Shown in pieces: positions 46,741 to 55,531 of a DNA stretch of 64,000 nucleotides. This DNA is from Ferruginibacter lapsinanis (GTDB lineage Bacteria; Bacteroidota; Bacteroidia; Chitinophagales; Chitinophagaceae). The translations under genes and the position numbers were made by a program. Where the stretch lies: the NCBI RefSeq assembly GCF_020783315.1, contig NZ_CP086063.1:1116001-1180000 (forward strand). The letters are read 5' to 3'. The notes beneath the pieces are model-generated. The model saw nothing but the letters and a program-made list of their open reading frames with translations, ran no database searches and had not been told where the DNA came from. The first letter of the stretch is position 1; each line of letters starts with the position of its first letter.

Positions 46741-47372
46741 CAACATACGAAAAATTATTATTAGAAAATAAAGCCTGGGCACAGGAACAAAAAGAAGAAG
46801 ATCCGGATTTTTTTAATCGTTTATCTTCTTTGCAAACGCCAGAATTTTTGTGGATAGGTTGCAGCGATAGCCGTGTGCCGGCAGATAAAATAACGGGAAC
46901 ACAACCCGGAGAAATATTTGTGCATAGAAATATTGCGAATATGGTGGTGCATACTGATGTGAATCTCTTAAGTGTGCTGGATTATGCTGTTAATCATTTA
47001 GAGGTAAAACATGTGATCGTTTGTGGACATTATGGTTGCGGCGGTATTAAAGCAGCAATGACAAACCAGGATTTTAAGCCGGTTTTAAACATGTGGCTTC
47101 GTAATATAAAAGATGTGTATCATCAATATATGCAGGAGTTAAATGACATTAAAAATGAAGATGATAAAACAGACCGTTTGGTAGAGTTAAATGTGAAGGA
47201 GCAGGTAATGCATCTGGCACAAACTTCTATCATTCAACGAGCCTGGAAGAATGACCGCCGCCCTCATTTGCATGGCTGGGTGTATGGTTTAAAAGATGGT
47301 ATTATTAAACCAGTTTTAGAAGTACAACCCGGAGATAAGATAGATCCTCTGTATGAGTATGACAATTTGTAA
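46737..47372 (+). CDS. Beta-class carbonic anhydrase
   Basis: This enzyme interconverts CO2 and bicarbonate. The 211-residue protein has the zinc ligands Cys42 (CSDSRVPAD), His98 and Cys101 (GHYGCGG), with Asp44 and Arg46 forming the catalytic dyad. Length is typical of the plant/E. coli Can type. Coupling to the SulP gene by a 4-base overlap suggests that the anhydrase consumes or supplies the transported bicarbonate at the membrane. A strong terminator follows. Confidence 0.95.
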   Translation: MTTYEKLLLENKAWAQEQKEEDPDFFNRLSSLQTPEFLWIGCSDSRVPADKITGTQPGEIFVHRNIANMVVHTDVNLLSVLDYAVNHLEVKHVIVCGHYGCGGIKAAMTNQDFKPVLNMWLRNIKDVYHQYMQELNDIKNEDDKTDRLVELNVKEQVMHLAQTSIIQRAWKNDRRPHLHGWVYGLKDGIIKPVLEVQPGDKIDPLYEYDNL

Positions 47373-47375
47373 TAA

Positions 47376-47410
47376 AAAAACGGTCCGCATTTGCGGACCG
47401 TTTTTTTATT
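47376..47410. terminator. Bidirectional terminator after carbonic anhydrase
   Basis: The stem CGGTCCGC/GCGGACCG (47381-47388 with 47393-47400), loop ATTT, is flanked by seven A and seven T, and extends by A-T pairs. It also ends the convergent enoyl-CoA hydratase gene. Confidence 0.92.
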
Positions 47411-48176
47411 GAGGTTTATTTTTTTCAATTGCTTTTTTTGCAAATTCACTTAATACCAGTCTGCCACTGATCTCTGCTCTTTGTTTTAATAATTCATCCC
47501 AATGCTCTGTGCCTCTCCAGAATATTTTTTTCATTTCAGCCATGGCTGAAGGAGACGAATGAGCTAATGTATTTGCTAAACGACTGATTGACTCGTCCAT
47601 ATTTTCTATATTTTCATGTAACTCAGCAAACAAACCTTTTCTTTTTGCCCAGTCGCTATTACGCCACATGGTAGCATCAATAGCTAAAGCAGAGAATGCA
47701 GCAACCCCTATTTTTCTTTCTACCGCAGGGCCAATTACAAATGGTCCAATGCCGATAGCCAATTCACTTAATTTTATATCAGCATTGGTAGTAGCAATGG
47801 CGTAATCAACAGCACTGATCAAACCAACACCTCCGCCAACACACTTTCCTTGTATTCTTCCAATAATAAATTTCGGGCATTTACGCATGGCATTAATGAC
47901 ATCGGCAAAGCCATTAAAAAAAGTCTGTCCTTCCGCTTCTGTATGAATGGCACTTAATTCATCAAAACTTGCGCCTGAACAAAAAACCTTTTCCCCGGCA
48001 CTTTTAAGTATGATAACTTTTGTTTCACTATGGTTGCCGGCAAAATGAATTTCTTTTGCCAGTTCTTCCAATGTTTTTTTAGGGAGAGAATTGCCTTTTG
48101 GATGAGAAAACTCTATGGTAGTAATTCCTTTATGAGTCTCCGTATGTACATGGCCCTTTTGTGTTTCCTGTTTCAT
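47406..48176 (-). CDS. Enoyl-CoA hydratase/isomerase family protein
   Basis: The 256-residue crotonase-fold protein has the oxyanion-hole segments CSGASFDEL and GKCVGGGVGLISAVDYAIA. Members hydrate or isomerise acyl-CoA thioesters in beta-oxidation or aromatic degradation. The catalytic Glu pair of classical hydratases is not clearly present: SELAIGIGPF has Glu where one is expected. The exact reaction is therefore open. It stands alone, with the adk gene upstream on the same strand 143 bases away. Confidence 0.88.
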   Translation of the reverse strand: MKQETQKGHVHTETHKGITTIEFSHPKGNSLPKKTLEELAKEIHFAGNHSETKVIILKSAGEKVFCSGASFDELSAIHTEAEGQTFFNGFADVINAMRKCPKFIIGRIQGKCVGGGVGLISAVDYAIATTNADIKLSELAIGIGPFVIGPAVERKIGVAAFSALAIDATMWRNSDWAKRKGLFAELHENIENMDESISRLANTLAHSSPSAMAEMKKIFWRGTEHWDELLKQRAEISGRLVLSEFAKKAIEKNKPQ

Positions 48177-48271
48177 ATGACTAGTATTATTTCCTGTATC
48201 AAATCTAACAATACTTATTCTAAAAAAACAGTATAAAAAGAAGAACTCTTTTCCTAATTTTATGAAATGAA

Positions 48272-48302
48272 AAAAGCACCTGTTGGGTTACAGATGCTTT
48301 TA
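48272..48302 (-). terminator. adk terminator
   Basis: On the minus strand AAAAGCATCTGT pairs with ACAGGTGCTTTT across a 6-base loop with one G-T pair, and is followed by further T. Confidence 0.75.
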
Positions 48303-48319
48303 CTTTATAAGAAAAAATG

Positions 48320-48895
48320 TTAAGCCAGGGCGTCGATCTCTTTACATAACCTGTCAAAGATATCATCAATACCACCTTCGCCTTTTATCAATACCACTTT
48401 ATCAAATTGTTTATAATAATCGGCTACAGCAGTAGTTTTGTTTTGGTATTCGGTGATCCTTGCTCTGATAATAGTTTCGTTGGTATCATCTGAGCGGCCA
48501 CTTGTTTCGCCACGTTTAAGCAAACGGTTTACTAATTCTTCTTCACTAACATCTAAAGCCAGCATTACGGCTATTGAAGTGTTTTTTAATTCCAATAATT
48601 TATCCAACGCTTCTGCCTGGGCTGCGGTTCTTGGAAAACCGTCAAATAAAAAACCTTTTGCCTGTGGGTTATTGTCTAACGCTGAACTGATCATACCAAT
48701 TACCACTTCATCCGGAACCAATTGCCCTTTGTCCATGAAATTTTTGGCTTCCAGTCCTAAAGGAGTAGCATTAGCAATTTCTGAACGTAACAGATCTCCT
48801 GTGCTAAGGTGTTTTAATCCGTATTTTGCGATTAATTTCTCACTTTGCGTTCCTTTTCCACTGCCCGGAGGGCCAAAAAGTATTAGATTGAACAT
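48320..48895 (-). CDS. adk: Adenylate kinase
   Basis: Adk equilibrates ATP, AMP and ADP. The 191-residue protein has the P-loop GPPGSGKGT (7-15), the AMP-binding LSTGDLLRSEI and GFPRTAAQAEAL, and a short LID (RLLKRGETSGRSDD) without zinc Cys. It is thus a short-LID form of the size found in many Bacteroidota. It is monocistronic, with TATATTTG as -7 box in the upstream region. Confidence 0.96.
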   Translation of the reverse strand: MFNLILFGPPGSGKGTQSEKLIAKYGLKHLSTGDLLRSEIANATPLGLEAKNFMDKGQLVPDEVVIGMISSALDNNPQAKGFLFDGFPRTAAQAEALDKLLELKNTSIAVMLALDVSEEELVNRLLKRGETSGRSDDTNETIIRARITEYQNKTTAVADYYKQFDKVVLIKGEGGIDDIFDRLCKEIDALA

Positions 48896-49036
48896 GATTT
48901 TCGGCTGATTGTAAATTGAGTGGCAAATATAATATACGAATTTTAGAAATGCTTTAACAATTCGCTCATTTATGCAAAAAACTTTTACCCCGGACCTTTC
49001 GTAAGTTGTAATTGTTTAATTATAACACAATTGTCA

Positions 49037-49570
49037 ATGATAAACAGATTATTTTGCATCTCATTAGTTTTTGTGGCAACGATTGCAAGCTGTTTTCAAA
49101 ATAAAAAAGATCTAAACAATAGAAATATGGATACCAATAAAAAAGATAATCCCTTTTACTCAAATACCGATTCTTCAAAATTGGCAATAAGCAATGAAGA
49201 GTGGAAAAAGGTTTTGCCGGAAGATGTATATGAGATAGCGAGAAAAAAAGGAACTGAAAGGGCTTTTACAGGCAAATACTGGAATTCCAAAGAAGGAGGA
49301 ACTTACTATTGTGCCGCTTGCGGATATCCTTTATTTAATAGTAATGGAAAATTTGAAAGCAGCTGTGGCTGGCCAAGTTTTTTTGAACCGATCTCAAAAG
49401 GAAGTATTATTTATGCTCCGGATAATACGTATGGGATGAAACGAACTGAGGTAATGTGTGGCAGGTGCAAAGCACATTTGGGACATGTTTTTGAAGATGG
49501 TCCTCCACCAACAGGTTTGCGATATTGTATCAATTCTGTAATTCTGGATTTTGAGAAAAAGGAGGAGTAA
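49037..49570 (+). CDS. msrB: Peptide-methionine (R)-S-oxide reductase lipoprotein
   Basis: MsrB reduces protein Met-R-sulfoxide. From ATG 49037 the protein has 177 residues with a lipoprotein signal ending TIASC (Cys19), so it works on oxidised envelope proteins. Zinc ligands are Cys92, Cys95, Cys141 and Cys144 (CAAC and CGRC). The catalytic Cys164 is in LRYCINS, and Cys110 may act as resolving Cys. No MsrA domain is fused. The free-Met sulfoxide reductase gene lies 19 kb away in the same window. Confidence 0.95.
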   Translation: MINRLFCISLVFVATIASCFQNKKDLNNRNMDTNKKDNPFYSNTDSSKLAISNEEWKKVLPEDVYEIARKKGTERAFTGKYWNSKEGGTYYCAACGYPLFNSNGKFESSCGWPSFFEPISKGSIIYAPDNTYGMKRTEVMCGRCKAHLGHVFEDGPPPTGLRYCINSVILDFEKKEE

Positions 49571-49575
49571 ACTTT

Positions 49576-49824
49576 CTAATTCAAGTTGTTTAAAAATACA
49601 AAAGGCTTCAAACCCTCTTTCAGAAAGGCTTTTCGAACAATTGAATGCTTATTTGTAACCTTGTATTTATTCAGATCTATTATTTCGTGGGCAATGATCA
49701 AATTATTTAAACGCTCCACATTTTTTAATAATTCATGTAACTTCTCCACCTCAAACTCGATAGCCTGCGGACTCATTAATTCTTGATTAAATAAAACCAG
49801 TAGATCCCGGTTAAAGTTATTCAT
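49576..49824 (-). CDS. Hypothetical small helical protein
   Basis: This 82-codon frame predicts a mostly helical, charged protein (FEVEKLHELLKNVERLNNLIIAHEIIDLNKYKV). I recognise no family. The stop lies 5 bases from the msrB stop and a small lipoprotein gene lies 35 bases upstream on the same strand, so they may form a two-gene unit. A shadow frame exists on the other strand; the helical composition favours this one. Confidence 0.4.
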   Translation of the reverse strand: MNNFNRDLLVLFNQELMSPQAIEFEVEKLHELLKNVERLNNLIIAHEIIDLNKYKVTNKHSIVRKAFLKEGLKPFVFLNNLN

Positions 49825-49859
49825 TGGAGCAAGACGTTTATTGTTATACTATATCAATA

Positions 49860-49985
49860 TTAGTAACCAACCAATCCTTTTTTACTAGGACAACCACATC
49901 CGCTTTTTTTGGATGAGTTACAACTAGTAACAGTGATGGCTAACACCAAAAGAAATAGTAACGATATTTTGGAAATTAATTTCAT
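49860..49985 (-). CDS. 41-residue lipoprotein with CGC motif
   Basis: ATG at 49985 opens a 41-codon frame ending at 49860. It encodes a lipoprotein signal (KLISKISLLFLLVLAITVTSC, cut before the Cys) and a mature part of about 20 residues with SGCGCPSKKGLVGY. The second Cys pair and Lys-rich surroundings could bind metal or form a disulfide. Small lipoproteins of this kind are easily missed. Its start is 55 bases from the divergent glycosyltransferase start. Confidence 0.7.
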   Translation of the reverse strand: MKLISKISLLFLLVLAITVTSCNSSKKSGCGCPSKKGLVGY

Positions 49986-50040
49986 ATGCTTTCAGGTTAC
50001 TAAATTAAACTATTTTCACAAATAAATATTGCATATTGTA

Positions 50041-51141
50041 ATGCGGTCTGAAGAATTTAACAATTTAAATAAACAACCCAACATACTGGTTGCGCCACTT
50101 GGCTGGGGCCTGGGCCATGCTACCCGTTGCATCCCAATCATTAAAGAACTTATATTGTTGAAGTGCAAACCCATTATTGCCGGCGATAATAAAGTTGTTG
50201 CTTTATTAAAAGCTGAATTTCCCGAAGTAGATTTCTTGCCATTAGTAGATTATAATATCAGGTATAGCAGGTCTAAATACTGGATGCCGCTAAAAATGCT
50301 GCTACAGGTACCACATATTATAAAATCAATGTATATTGAAAACAGGTGGCTGAAGGGTGTAGTAAAAAAATATAATATTGATGCGGTCATATCAGACAAT
50401 CGTTTTGGATTATACCATTCATCTGTACCGACAGTGTATATCACTCATCAATTATTAATTAAAACCGGGAATACGCTAAGCGAATGGGTTGCTCAAAAAA
50501 TTCATTATCATTTTATAAAAAAGTATACCAGGTGTTGGGTGCCGGATTTTGCCGGTAACAATAATTTAGCAGGAGCACTTTCGCATCCGGTATCAATACC
50601 ATCAAATGTAATGTACATAGGGGGGCTTTCAAGATTTGAAAAACGGGAAGGGATTGAGAAAAAATATGACCTGCTGATCGTTATTTCCGGCCCTGAACCA
50701 CAAAGGACGATCTTCGAAAAACTATTATTACACCAGTTGCAAAACTATAAGGGTACAGTGCTGCTTGTAAGAGGCCTGCCAGACAATAGCCCGGTTATAA
50801 CAGCATTCAACAGTGTTACAATAAAGAATCATTTATCTGCAAAAGAACTTTCTATTGCCATACAGCAATCTCAAAAAGTAATAAGCAGATCAGGATATAC
50901 CACGGTAATGGATATGGTAAAATTGCAACAAAAAGTAATTCTTGTTCCCACCCCCGGACAAACAGAGCAGGAGTATTTAGCCGATTATTTATATGAGCGG
51001 AAAATATTTTTCTGCCTGCGGCAGAATGAGTTTATTTTGACAGACGCTATTTCTCAATCAGATAAATTTTCTTACAGCAAATACATATTTGATATGAACA
51101 ACTATAAAGACGCTGTAAAAAATTTTACAGATAGTTTATAA
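50041..51141 (+). CDS. GT28/MurG-like glycosyltransferase
   Basis: From ATG 50041 (a TTG at 50029 is a weaker alternative) the protein has 366 residues in a GT-B fold. The N-terminal half begins NILVAPLGWGLGHATRCIPIIKEL, with the Gly-rich loop and His seen in MurG-like enzymes. The C-terminal half contains VISRSGYTTVMDMVKLQQKVILVPTPGQTEQEYLADYL, the UDP-sugar donor site. It is not MurG itself. The acceptor is unknown, perhaps a lipid or surface polymer. Its end overlaps the convergent sixA-like gene by 6 bases. Confidence 0.85.
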   Translation: MRSEEFNNLNKQPNILVAPLGWGLGHATRCIPIIKELILLKCKPIIAGDNKVVALLKAEFPEVDFLPLVDYNIRYSRSKYWMPLKMLLQVPHIIKSMYIENRWLKGVVKKYNIDAVISDNRFGLYHSSVPTVYITHQLLIKTGNTLSEWVAQKIHYHFIKKYTRCWVPDFAGNNNLAGALSHPVSIPSNVMYIGGLSRFEKREGIEKKYDLLIVISGPEPQRTIFEKLLLHQLQNYKGTVLLVRGLPDNSPVITAFNSVTIKNHLSAKELSIAIQQSQKVISRSGYTTVMDMVKLQQKVILVPTPGQTEQEYLADYLYERKIFFCLRQNEFILTDAISQSDKFSYSKYIFDMNNYKDAVKNFTDSL

Positions 51142-51630
51142 GTTGTTTTTTGGATAATCAAAAAACAGGAACTCTTTTTTTGCCTTGTGAAAATCGCTCC
51201 ATTTATCGGAGTCGATCTTTATTGCAAAGATGGCGCAGGTGGGCATATCATACATTCTTTCAGTTTTTACCACTTCGTTTACAAAATAGGTAATGCCGGG
51301 GTTATGAGAAAAAACAGCAACTGTATGATGATTGTCATCCAATTCGGAGGCTACTTCATAAAAAACTTCAGGGGCGGCATGGTATAATTTAGAAAGAAAA
51401 AATATCTCGTTAGCTTCTCTTTTAAATGCTGCACAAAATAATTCTGCAGTTTTTTTTGCTCTTTTTGCAGGACTGCTTACGAATGCATCGATAGTGATTT
51501 GTTTATCCAATAAACGTTGTGCCATTATTGGCGCATCTGCTTTTCCCCGTTCATTCAGGGGGCGCTCAAAGTCATTGCCAAAAAAACTTTGGTCACTTTT
51601 AGCATGACGTATGAGAAGGAGCGTTTTCAT
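51136..51630 (-). CDS. SixA-like histidine phosphatase
   Basis: The 164-residue protein belongs to the branch-1 histidine phosphatases. It has the phospho-His motif LLIRHAKSD (His8), Arg in NERGKADAPIMAQRL, Arg58-region SPAKRAKKTAEL and the second His in VAVFSHNPGI. SixA removes phosphate from His-phosphotransfer proteins; other members act on small phospho-metabolites. It is a single gene. Between it and purF a weak 7-base-periodic A-rich tract (51646-51680) is present. Confidence 0.9.
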   Translation of the reverse strand: MKTLLLIRHAKSDQSFFGNDFERPLNERGKADAPIMAQRLLDKQITIDAFVSSPAKRAKKTAELFCAAFKREANEIFFLSKLYHAAPEVFYEVASELDDNHHTVAVFSHNPGITYFVNEVVKTERMYDMPTCAIFAIKIDSDKWSDFHKAKKEFLFFDYPKNNL

Positions 51631-51734
51631 TACTGTTAAAAGTAAAACTCAAAATCAGCAATTCAAAATTTAAAAATGACCCATGAATGAAAAAATGTCA
51701 ATTCGCATACCAACATCCGTAATTTGTACTTTCT

Positions 51735-53582
51735 TTAGTACCCTCTCACATTTTTTCCTTCCATATAATTCATAAACGCCTTGTTCACTACACGGTTTCC
51801 TCCGGGAGTGGGGTAATTTCCGGTAAAGTACCAATCGCCGGTATTAGTAGGACATGCTAAATGCAATGTTTCAATTTTCTGATAGATCACATCTACCGGA
51901 ATGGTTATTTCTTTTGGTGTGATCAACTGAGCAATTTTATTAGAGATCTCTTCTAAGGTAAAAGGTTTGTACACCTGGCGTACCACATTCTCTGTATGTA
52001 ACTGATTATTGCGTTGAAGTTCTTTACATTTGGTCAGTAATTCTTCCAGCAATCCTTCTTGTTTTGTTTCGTGCAATAGTTCAATAACAGCTCTGAATGC
52101 AATAAAATCACCCAGTTTGCTCATATCAATTCCATAACAGTCAGGATAACGTATCTGCGGAGCAGAAGATACAATAATAATTCTTTTAGGTTCCAGCCTT
52201 GCCAGCATCCGAATAATACTTTCTCTCAATGTGGTACCTCTTACGATTGAATCATCGATCACCACCAATGTGTCGATATTCTTCCGAACTGTGCCGTAGG
52301 TAATATCGTAAACGTGTTGTACCATCTCGTTTCTGCTGCTGTCTTCAGTAATGAAAGTACGCAGCTTTACATCCTTAATGGCTATTTTTTCAAAACGCAC
52401 TTTTCGGCTGATCATTTCCGTTAGTTTCTCTTCATCAAAATCTTTCCCCCAGCTTAAAATACGTTCTACTTTTATTTTTTTGAGATAATCATCAGCTCCT
52501 TTTACCAATCCGTAAAAAGCTGTTTCTGCAGTATTTGGTATAAAAGAAAATATAGTATTTCTCAGATCGTAATCGATCGCTTTCAACACAGGCTCGCTTA
52601 AATATCGGCCCAGCGCCTTTCTTTCATTATATATTTTTTCGTCACTACCACGACTAAAATAGATCCTTTCAAAACTACAAGCTCTTCTTTCTTTAGGTTC
52701 AACAATTTGCTGAATACTGTAATTGCCATCAGGGTCAGCAATTAAAGCATGTCCCGGCATTAACTCCTGCACTTCATTTTCTCCCACATTAAAAGCTGTT
52801 CTGATAGCTGCACGTTCGCTGGCAGCAACAATCACATCATCGTTTACATAGTAATATGAAGGCCGGATACCATGCGGATCTCTTACTACAAAGGCATTAC
52901 CGTTACCAATCAATCCGCTGAAATTAAAACCGCCATCAAAAAGCGGAACAGCTTTTTTCAACACTTTTACAATATCTAATTTTCCGGGAAAAGCTTCATC
53001 CGCTTTCACCAGAAAATGATGCAATACTTCCATCATGGCCGCCAGATCACTCTGACGTTGGAAAACACCCGGATCAACATTGATCAATCCAAACAATTCT
53101 TCTGTATTAACCAGGTTGAAATTGCCGGCTAATGCCAGGTTTCTTGTTGGAATGGTATGACGTTTTATAAATGGATGGCAAAATTCTACATTATTTTTTC
53201 CCTGTGTACCATATCGGAGATGGCCTAGTAATAACTCGCCCAAAAAATTCACATGCCCTTTCATTAAACCGGGATGGTTTTTTATATCGGGCTGAAATTT
53301 TTCAATTTCATCAATTTCTTTACCAATTTGTTGAAACAGATCAGCAATTGGCTGACTGGCACTACTACGGATACGATGCAGAAATGGATAGCCGGGTTCT
53401 ACATTCAACTTTACAGTGGCAATACCAGCTCCGTCTTGTCCACGGTTGTGCTGCTTTTCCATTAGCAGGTACAGCTTATTAAGGCCATACAATACAGTGC
53501 CATATTGTTGTTGATAGTAACTAAAAGGTTTACGAAGTCGAATGAAAGCAAGGCCACATTCGTGTTTTATTTCGTCGCTCAT
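51735..53582 (-). CDS. purF: Amidophosphoribosyltransferase-type protein (long PurF paralogue)
   Basis: PurF converts PRPP and glutamine to phosphoribosylamine, the first step of purine synthesis. The protein starts MSDEIKHECGLAF, where Cys9 would be the N-terminal nucleophile after removal of eight residues. The glutaminase domain is followed by a phosphoribosyltransferase domain with VVIDDSIVRGTTLRESI. At 615 residues it is about 100 longer than classical PurF, with insertions and a C-terminal tail (ending MEGKNVRGY) seen in Bacteroidota. Whether it is the sole PurF or a paralogue cannot be told from this window. Its promoter is a perfect consensus match. Confidence 0.88.
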   Translation of the reverse strand: MSDEIKHECGLAFIRLRKPFSYYQQQYGTVLYGLNKLYLLMEKQHNRGQDGAGIATVKLNVEPGYPFLHRIRSSASQPIADLFQQIGKEIDEIEKFQPDIKNHPGLMKGHVNFLGELLLGHLRYGTQGKNNVEFCHPFIKRHTIPTRNLALAGNFNLVNTEELFGLINVDPGVFQRQSDLAAMMEVLHHFLVKADEAFPGKLDIVKVLKKAVPLFDGGFNFSGLIGNGNAFVVRDPHGIRPSYYYVNDDVIVAASERAAIRTAFNVGENEVQELMPGHALIADPDGNYSIQQIVEPKERRACSFERIYFSRGSDEKIYNERKALGRYLSEPVLKAIDYDLRNTIFSFIPNTAETAFYGLVKGADDYLKKIKVERILSWGKDFDEEKLTEMISRKVRFEKIAIKDVKLRTFITEDSSRNEMVQHVYDITYGTVRKNIDTLVVIDDSIVRGTTLRESIIRMLARLEPKRIIIVSSAPQIRYPDCYGIDMSKLGDFIAFRAVIELLHETKQEGLLEELLTKCKELQRNNQLHTENVVRQVYKPFTLEEISNKIAQLITPKEITIPVDVIYQKIETLHLACPTNTGDWYFTGNYPTPGGNRVVNKAFMNYMEGKNVRGY

Positions 53583-53598
53583 GAGGTGATGTGAGGTG

Positions 53599-53629
53599 CA
53601 AAGTTATAACATTCCAAAACAGTGTCAAA
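53599..53629 (-). promoter_or_regulatory. purF promoter, perfect Bacteroidota consensus
   Basis: On the minus strand TTTG (53626-53629) is followed after exactly 19 bases by TAACTTTG (53599-53606). The start codon lies 16 bases further on, giving a very short leader. No PurR-like or purine riboswitch element is visible. Confidence 0.8.
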
Positions 53630-53631
53630 CA

Positions 53632-53660
53632 AAAATCCCGATAGAAGCTATCGGGATTTT
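53632..53660 (-). terminator. Terminator after the beta-barrel gene
   Basis: The stem AAAATCCCGATA/TATCGGGATTTT (53632-53643 with 53649-53660) has a 5-base loop. It lies between the beta-barrel stop and the purF promoter, insulating purF. Confidence 0.88.
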
Positions 53661-53680
53661 ACATATTTAATTTTTTAATG

Positions 53681-54397
53681 TTAGAGGCCGCTCAAACAAA
53701 GGCCTATCTGGTAAGGTTTTATTGCAGGTCCTGCGCCATCTTTCAGGAATGAATTAAGTTGATAAGATCCAAATAAAGAGAAATTACCTACACCAACACG
53801 GGCTGTTCCGCACAAACGGGTAGTATTGAAGAAATTCTTTCTGCTTTCTTTAGCGGTATAAGAATTAATGGTGTTACCGTATTTGTCTTGCAGAAATTTA
53901 CCTTTGGTATGTGCATTCAACATTGTACCAACTTTAACCCCCACGGCAATTTTCCAGCTTTTCTTTGTGTTCTCCGGGTTAAATGTGTAACGGATCTCAA
54001 CCGGAGCTTCCAGGTATGCGGTTACTAATTTGTATTTTTTGAAATGATTCAAAGAATCCTGATTGATAAAAGGAAGAACGCCCCCACCTGCTTTTACATC
54101 TACACCCATTTTTTTAAATAAGATACTGCTGGAACCAACGCCTATACCAAAAGCCACACTCCAACGTGGATCAGTTTTAAAAGGTTTGTTCATCATGATA
54201 TAAAGATTCATTCCTCTGGATAAACCTTTTATATGACTGCTGATACTATCCGGTATTCCACCCCAATGATCGCTGCTAAGCTGAAACATAATATGATCAC
54301 CGGCTTTATCCAGTTCAACTTTACTCCAGTCTTTTTTCTTTTGTGCAGATACCGTTGCAGTTGCAAATACAAAAAGAACTAATATAAATTTTTTCAT
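53681..54397 (-). CDS. Outer-membrane beta-barrel family protein
   Basis: The 238-residue protein has a signal peptide (FILVLFVFATATVSA). Amphipathic strands follow in the pattern of small porin-like barrels (MNLYIMMNKPF, WSVAFGIGVGSSSILF, LVTAYLEAPVEIRYTF, WKIAVGVKVGTML). It ends in a strand-like IGLCLSGL, with Leu rather than the usual Phe. The function is unknown. It is a single gene with its own terminator, and the tRNA gene is upstream on the same strand. Confidence 0.8.
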   Translation of the reverse strand: MKKFILVLFVFATATVSAQKKKDWSKVELDKAGDHIMFQLSSDHWGGIPDSISSHIKGLSRGMNLYIMMNKPFKTDPRWSVAFGIGVGSSSILFKKMGVDVKAGGGVLPFINQDSLNHFKKYKLVTAYLEAPVEIRYTFNPENTKKSWKIAVGVKVGTMLNAHTKGKFLQDKYGNTINSYTAKESRKNFFNTTRLCGTARVGVGNFSLFGSYQLNSFLKDGAGPAIKPYQIGLCLSGL

Positions 54398-54457
54398 ACT
54401 TAAATCTTGAGTGGCAAAAATAACCGCATCAGGGTTAATGAAAGGTTAAATGCCCGT

Positions 54458-54488
54458 GTAAAAAATTGCCCGAAATGAATCGGGCTAT
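54458..54488 (-). terminator. tRNA gene terminator
   Basis: On the minus strand GCCCGA pairs with TCGGGC across a 6-base loop, and AATTTTTT follows. It begins about 8 bases after the 3' end of the tRNA. Confidence 0.8.
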
Positions 54489-54495
54489 TTGTTTG

Positions 54496-54569
54496 TGGGC
54501 CCACCTGGGCTCGAACCAGGGACCACCTGATTATGAGTCAGGTGCTCTAACCAACTGAGCTATAGGCCC
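54496..54569 (-). tRNA. tRNA with CAT anticodon (Met or Ile2)
   Basis: The minus strand folds into a 74-base cloverleaf. It has a 7-bp acceptor stem (GGGCCTA with TGGGCCC), D arm GCTCAGTTGGTTAGAGC, anticodon arm ACCTGACTCATAATCAGGT and T arm with GGTTCGAGCC. The anticodon is CAT. The discriminator base is A and CCA is not encoded. The choice between elongator tRNA-Met and tRNA-Ile2 (lysidine-modified) cannot be made by eye. No initiator features (such as a mismatched first pair) are present. A TACTTTTG box lies upstream on the minus strand. Confidence 0.95.
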
Positions 54570-54639
54570 TGTTATTTTTACATAACGGACGGCAAAAGTA
54601 AGTAAAATAAGATATTTTGCACCCAATTTTTTAAAAATA

Positions 54640-55257
54640 ATGTCACAAATAAAAAATATCATTTTCGATCTGGGCGGAGTGCTGCTCAATTTAGATTACA
54701 ATAAAACCTCTGTGGAGTTTCAAAAACTCGGTATCACTCATTTTGACGACCTGTTTACGCAGTTCAAAGCCAATACGCTTTTCGAAGACCTTGAAACCGG
54801 AAAAATATCAGCCGATAATTTCTATCAAACGATACAACAATATTGCCGGCCCGGAGTAACAAAGCAAGAAATGGAATTGGCCTGGAATGCAATGTTGCTG
54901 GATTACCGGGAAGAAAGCCTGGCTTATTTAACGGAGTTGAAACAGCGGTATAATTTGTTCCTGCTCAGTAATACCAATAGTATACATCTGGCTGCAATAC
55001 AACAATTGTTTACCAGACAAATAGGAGATAAGCCTTTATTAGATGATTATTTTACCAAGGCCTACTATTCACATATCATACAAATGCGTAAACCATATGC
55101 ATCAACGTATGAATTTGTGTTAAAAGATGGGAATATGCTGGCATCCGAAACATTGTTCATTGAAGATTCTATTCAAAATGTAGAAGGAGCAAAAGAGTTA
55201 GGTATACAAACGCACTTGTTGTTGCCTACAGAAAAAATCGAAAACTTAGGATTATAA
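54640..55257 (+). CDS. HAD superfamily (subfamily IA) hydrolase
   Basis: The 205-residue protein begins NIIFDLGGVLLNLD with the nucleophile Asp10. It continues with LFLLSNTNSIH (motif II), the MRKPYASTYEF Lys (motif III) and FIEDSIQNVEGAKELG (motif IV Asp pair). The second Asp of motif I is replaced by Gly, as is common in YihX-type members. It probably dephosphorylates a small sugar or nucleotide phosphate. It is not in an operon. Confidence 0.9.
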   Translation: MSQIKNIIFDLGGVLLNLDYNKTSVEFQKLGITHFDDLFTQFKANTLFEDLETGKISADNFYQTIQQYCRPGVTKQEMELAWNAMLLDYREESLAYLTELKQRYNLFLLSNTNSIHLAAIQQLFTRQIGDKPLLDDYFTKAYYSHIIQMRKPYASTYEFVLKDGNMLASETLFIEDSIQNVEGAKELGIQTHLLLPTEKIENLGL

Positions 55258-55282
55258 TTTAACAGGGCAGAGCAGCAACCAA

Positions 55283-55531
55283 TTATTTCATCTCTTCAAA
55301 CTCAATATAATCAGCCTTATCAGGCTTAGGAGCACTGCTTTTTACAGTAGAGGCTTGTGATGGCTGTTCTCTGTTGTACTGATTCATTTTTTCCTGCATC
55401 TGACTATGCATATCGCCAAATTGCTTCTTTACCTGTTTGGTTGTTTTAGCAACAGGAATAATAAAATCAAATATCAATTTATATAAAAGATAGAATGCAA
55501 AAAGTTCTATAACTACTCTAAAAAGACTCAT
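55283..55531 (-). CDS. DUF4834-like small membrane protein
   Basis: This 82-residue protein has one N-terminal membrane helix (about 6-27, VVIELFAFYLLYKLIFDFIIP). A charged coiled coil (TKQVKKQFGDMHSQMQEKMNQY) and an acidic C-terminus follow (DKADYIEFEEMK). The layout matches the Bacteroidota family DUF4834, function unknown. It is convergent with the HAD gene. Confidence 0.75.
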   Translation of the reverse strand: MSLFRVVIELFAFYLLYKLIFDFIIPVAKTTKQVKKQFGDMHSQMQEKMNQYNREQPSQASTVKSSAPKPDKADYIEFEEMK

